Origin: CAITQP01 sp964533145
Lineage (GTDB): Bacteria; Patescibacteriota; Minisyncoccia; Phycocordibacterales; UBA9973
Assembly: GCA_964533145.1 (NCBI GenBank)
Contig: CAZHLG010000025.1
Coordinates: 1 to 5,831, forward strand
Direction: 5' to 3'
Length of the DNA stretch: 5,831 bases
Made by a program: the position numbers and the translations under genes. The notes below the pieces were generated by a model. It made no database searches. It saw only the letters and a list, made by a program, of their open reading frames with translations, and was not told where the DNA came from. This document shows, piece by piece, positions 4,641 to 5,831 of this stretch; the first letter of the stretch is position 1, and each line of letters starts with the position of its first letter.

Positions 4641-5390
4641 CTATCCTTTTTTGGAAAGCATGTCGCGGGTCCACTCTTCGATAAGAGCGGTCTCCTCGTC
4701 GCGGGAAAATGCCTTTTTGAAGCGAGCGGCGGTCTTGCCTTTGACCCGAGCCTCGCACTCCGGCCAAGTACGATGCGTCTCGATGAGCCCGCCAACCATA
4801 CTCACATACGAGTACGCCGGACCTTTGTCCGCGGAGCGCTTCTTCTTCTCGATTTTTTCCACGCTTGTTCCATCGAAGACCGATCCGCCGATGAGCTTCT
4901 CATACGCAGATAAAGATCCGATAAAGAGCGGTGCGTTCGCGCCGTCTGCCGCTCCGGTGGCAAGCTCGTCCGCGCGTTCGTTGCCTCTGTGGCCCGAATG
5001 GCCGCTCACTTTCTTCCAATCAAGATTGCGCTTCAGCTTCATGCGAAAAACAAGCCCGCCAAGCTCCTTCCAGAGATCCTGGTTGAGCACGTCGTCGCCG
5101 GTCTTGGTCTTCCAGCCGTTCTTTTCCCAGCCGTACATCCAACCCGTTACGCCCTGGAGAAGATATGCCGAGTCGGTATTGATCTCTATATCGCCCGCGA
5201 GCTTGCGGTCCTCGATAAAGGCGAGCGCACTCGCGGCCGCCGCGATCTCCATGCGGTTGTTCGTGGTATGGTCCTCGCGGCCGGCGAGCTCGAAGACCTT
5301 ACCCTCGGCCGAAACGACGACCGCCCCCCACCCGCCCGGCCCGGGATTGCCGCGCGAGGCGCCGTCCGTGAACACACTGATCTTTGCCAT
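4641..5390 (-). CDS. rnhA: Ribonuclease HI with C-terminal hybrid-binding (viroplasmin-like) domain
   Basis: RNase HI cuts the RNA strand of RNA:DNA hybrids, removing R-loops and primers. The 249-residue product has an N-terminal catalytic domain (about 1-150) with all key residues: D9 (FTDGASRGNPG), E48 (TNNRMEI), D73 (INTDSAYL), H131 (SGHSGHRGNERAD) and D141. A linker rich in K and E (about 160-190) leads to a second domain (about 192-240) with YSYV, TWPECEARVKG (208-218) and AARFKKAFS (221-229). That is the signature of the Cauli_VI/RNase H1 hybrid-binding domain. In eukaryotic RNase H1 and Bacillus halodurans RNase H this domain precedes the catalytic one; here it follows. ATG 5390 gives the normal MAKISVFTDG start. 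It lies 41 bases after recJ and five before comEC, on one strand. Confidence 0.95.
   Translation of the reverse strand: MAKISVFTDGASRGNPGPGGWGAVVVSAEGKVFELAGREDHTTNNRMEIAAAASALAFIEDRKLAGDIEINTDSAYLLQGVTGWMYGWEKNGWKTKTGDDVLNQDLWKELGGLVFRMKLKRNLDWKKVSGHSGHRGNERADELATGAADGANAPLFIGSLSAYEKLIGGSVFDGTSVEKIEKKKRSADKGPAYSYVSMVGGLIETHRTWPECEARVKGKTAARFKKAFSRDEETALIEEWTRDMLSKKG
4644..4648 (-). promoter_or_regulatory. Shine-Dalgarno of comEC inside the rnhA 3' end
   Basis: AAGGA (within AAAAAAGGATAG) is eight bases upstream of the comEC GTG at 4635 and overlaps the last Lys-Gly codons of rnhA. It is the only well-placed Shine-Dalgarno seen in the window and decides the comEC start. Its position implies translational coupling to rnhA. 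Confidence 0.7.
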
Positions 5391-5431
5391 ATACCGGCCA
5401 TTCTACATAAAAAAACCCCGCGGAACTAATA
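5391..5431 (-). promoter_or_regulatory. recJ-rnhA gap with a weak promoter-like -10
   Basis: On the minus strand TAGAAT lies nine bases before the rnhA ATG, so a start from it would give a nearly leaderless mRNA. No -35 is convincing. Just upstream are a 10-bp palindrome CTAATATTAG (5426-5435, overlapping the recJ stop) and GCGGGG followed by seven T. The T-run is not preceded by a stable hairpin, so I do not call a terminator. recJ and rnhA could be one transcript. Confidence 0.25.
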
Positions 5432-5831
5432 TTAGATGATGTCGACTATTCTGAGCCGAATCTGCGGGCGGCCCATGAAATACGACTTGTCTATATGAGC
5501 GATGAGCTCGACGGCTGTTCCCGGCGCGACAGGCTTTGTGAATGTCTCGGCGTCCGCGAAGAACGACATGGCCGTGCGCTCGATGCCGCGCTCGTCTGCC
5601 ACGCAGAGCTCGAGGTGGTTCTTTTCCTTTCCGAACATGCGGACGGACTTCACGGTGAGGTTCGGGAAGCGGAAGAGGGGCTTCTGGTTGCCGAGGCCGA
5701 AGGGCGAAAGTTTTGCGAGCATGGTCGCGGTGGCATCGGAGACTTCGGAGAGGGAGAGAGTGGCGTCTATGTGGCCGTGCGCGGCGGCGGCTTCGCCGCC
5801 GCCGCGCACTTCTTCGTACAAAGCGTTAAGC
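5432..5831 (-). CDS. recJ: Single-stranded-DNA-specific exonuclease RecJ, C-terminal part (start beyond window)
   Basis: RecJ digests single-stranded DNA 5' to 3' in recombination and repair. Only about 132 C-terminal residues are visible; the frame is open to the right edge, so the true start is outside, and the apparent start at 5821 is an internal Leu TTG codon. The OB-fold region is diagnostic: LSPFGLGNQKPLFRF followed by VKSVRMFGKEKNHLEL, then an AMSFFADAE strand, and a closing RPQIRLRIVDII, which matches the usual RecJ ending (GRxxLQLxVxDI type). The catalytic DHH domain lies off the window. An 11-codon perfect palindrome (VRGGGEAAAAH, 5777-5809) falls in the stretch before the OB fold. 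It is first in the visible order recJ-rnhA-comEC, all DNA-processing genes. Confidence 0.93.
   Translation of the reverse strand, partial: LNALYEEVRGGGEAAAAHGHIDATLSLSEVSDATATMLAKLSPFGLGNQKPLFRFPNLTVKSVRMFGKEKNHLELCVADERGIERTAMSFFADAETFTKPVAPGTAVELIAHIDKSYFMGRPQIRLRIVDII
5777..5809. repeat. 33-bp perfect GC-rich palindrome inside recJ
   Basis: GTGCGCGGCGGCGGC (5777-5791) and its exact complement (5795-5809) flank a three-base TTC/GAA loop, a 15-bp stem. It spans exactly eleven recJ codons, starting and ending on codon boundaries, and codes VRGGGEAAAAH, a low-complexity stretch. No T-run follows on either strand, so it is not a terminator. The GAA loop and GGCGGC stem resemble the rpmB terminator at 1561-1597. 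Confidence 0.85.

Noticed and set aside
5405..5425. T7 run after GCGGGG between recJ and rnhA as a terminator
   Set aside because: No stable stem precedes the T-run; only a loopless CCGCGG palindrome is present.
4651..5439. 262-codon plus-strand open frame opposite rnhA
   Set aside because: Antisense to an RNase HI with all catalytic motifs; serine-rich shadow translation with no recognisable domain.

Overview
The window is a gene-dense bacterial segment with standard code and mostly GC-rich coding DNA. Several traits suggest a member of the Candidate Phyla Radiation (Patescibacteria, Parcubacteria-like). These are compact proteins, few Shine-Dalgarno sites, -10-like boxes lying almost on the start codon, a ComEC channel lacking its own nuclease-like domain, an unusual Fe/Mn superoxide dismutase, and an RNase HI with a C-terminal hybrid-binding domain. 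The lineage is an inference from protein style; no marker here settles it.

Layout, left to right. The start of rpsL (ribosomal protein S12, minus strand) runs off the left edge. Its 284-base upstream region holds a good promoter, a leader that could fold as an attenuator, a clear intrinsic terminator, and possibly a separate short transcript. Next are a membrane M50 (site-2 type) protease on the minus strand and rpmB (ribosomal protein L28) on the plus strand, which diverge from a 41-base gap. A perfect 17-bp bidirectional terminator separates rpmB from a convergent secreted or anchored metallo-beta-lactamase-fold protein of the ComEC C-terminal type. That gene diverges from an Fe/Mn superoxide dismutase across overlapping -10 boxes. 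A 119-bp element with 32-bp inverted repeats fills the gap between the dismutase and comEC and supplies the comEC stop codon. The right third is a minus-strand cluster, recJ (3' part) - rnhA - comEC, with a 5-base gap and a Shine-Dalgarno inside the end of rnhA.

Functional theme. RecJ (5'-3' single-strand exonuclease), RNase HI (removes RNA from RNA:DNA hybrids) and ComEC (inner-membrane channel for single-stranded DNA uptake) suit a DNA uptake and processing module. The separately encoded lactamase-fold protein nearby may replace the domain missing from ComEC. The rest is housekeeping: two ribosomal proteins, a membrane protease and an oxidative-stress enzyme.

Most unusual structures: the 119-bp element between sod and comEC; a terminator-shaped 18-bp perfect hairpin plus U-run inside the 5' end of the comEC coding sequence; and a 33-bp in-frame perfect palindrome inside recJ. 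No tRNA, rRNA, CRISPR array or transposase gene was seen.
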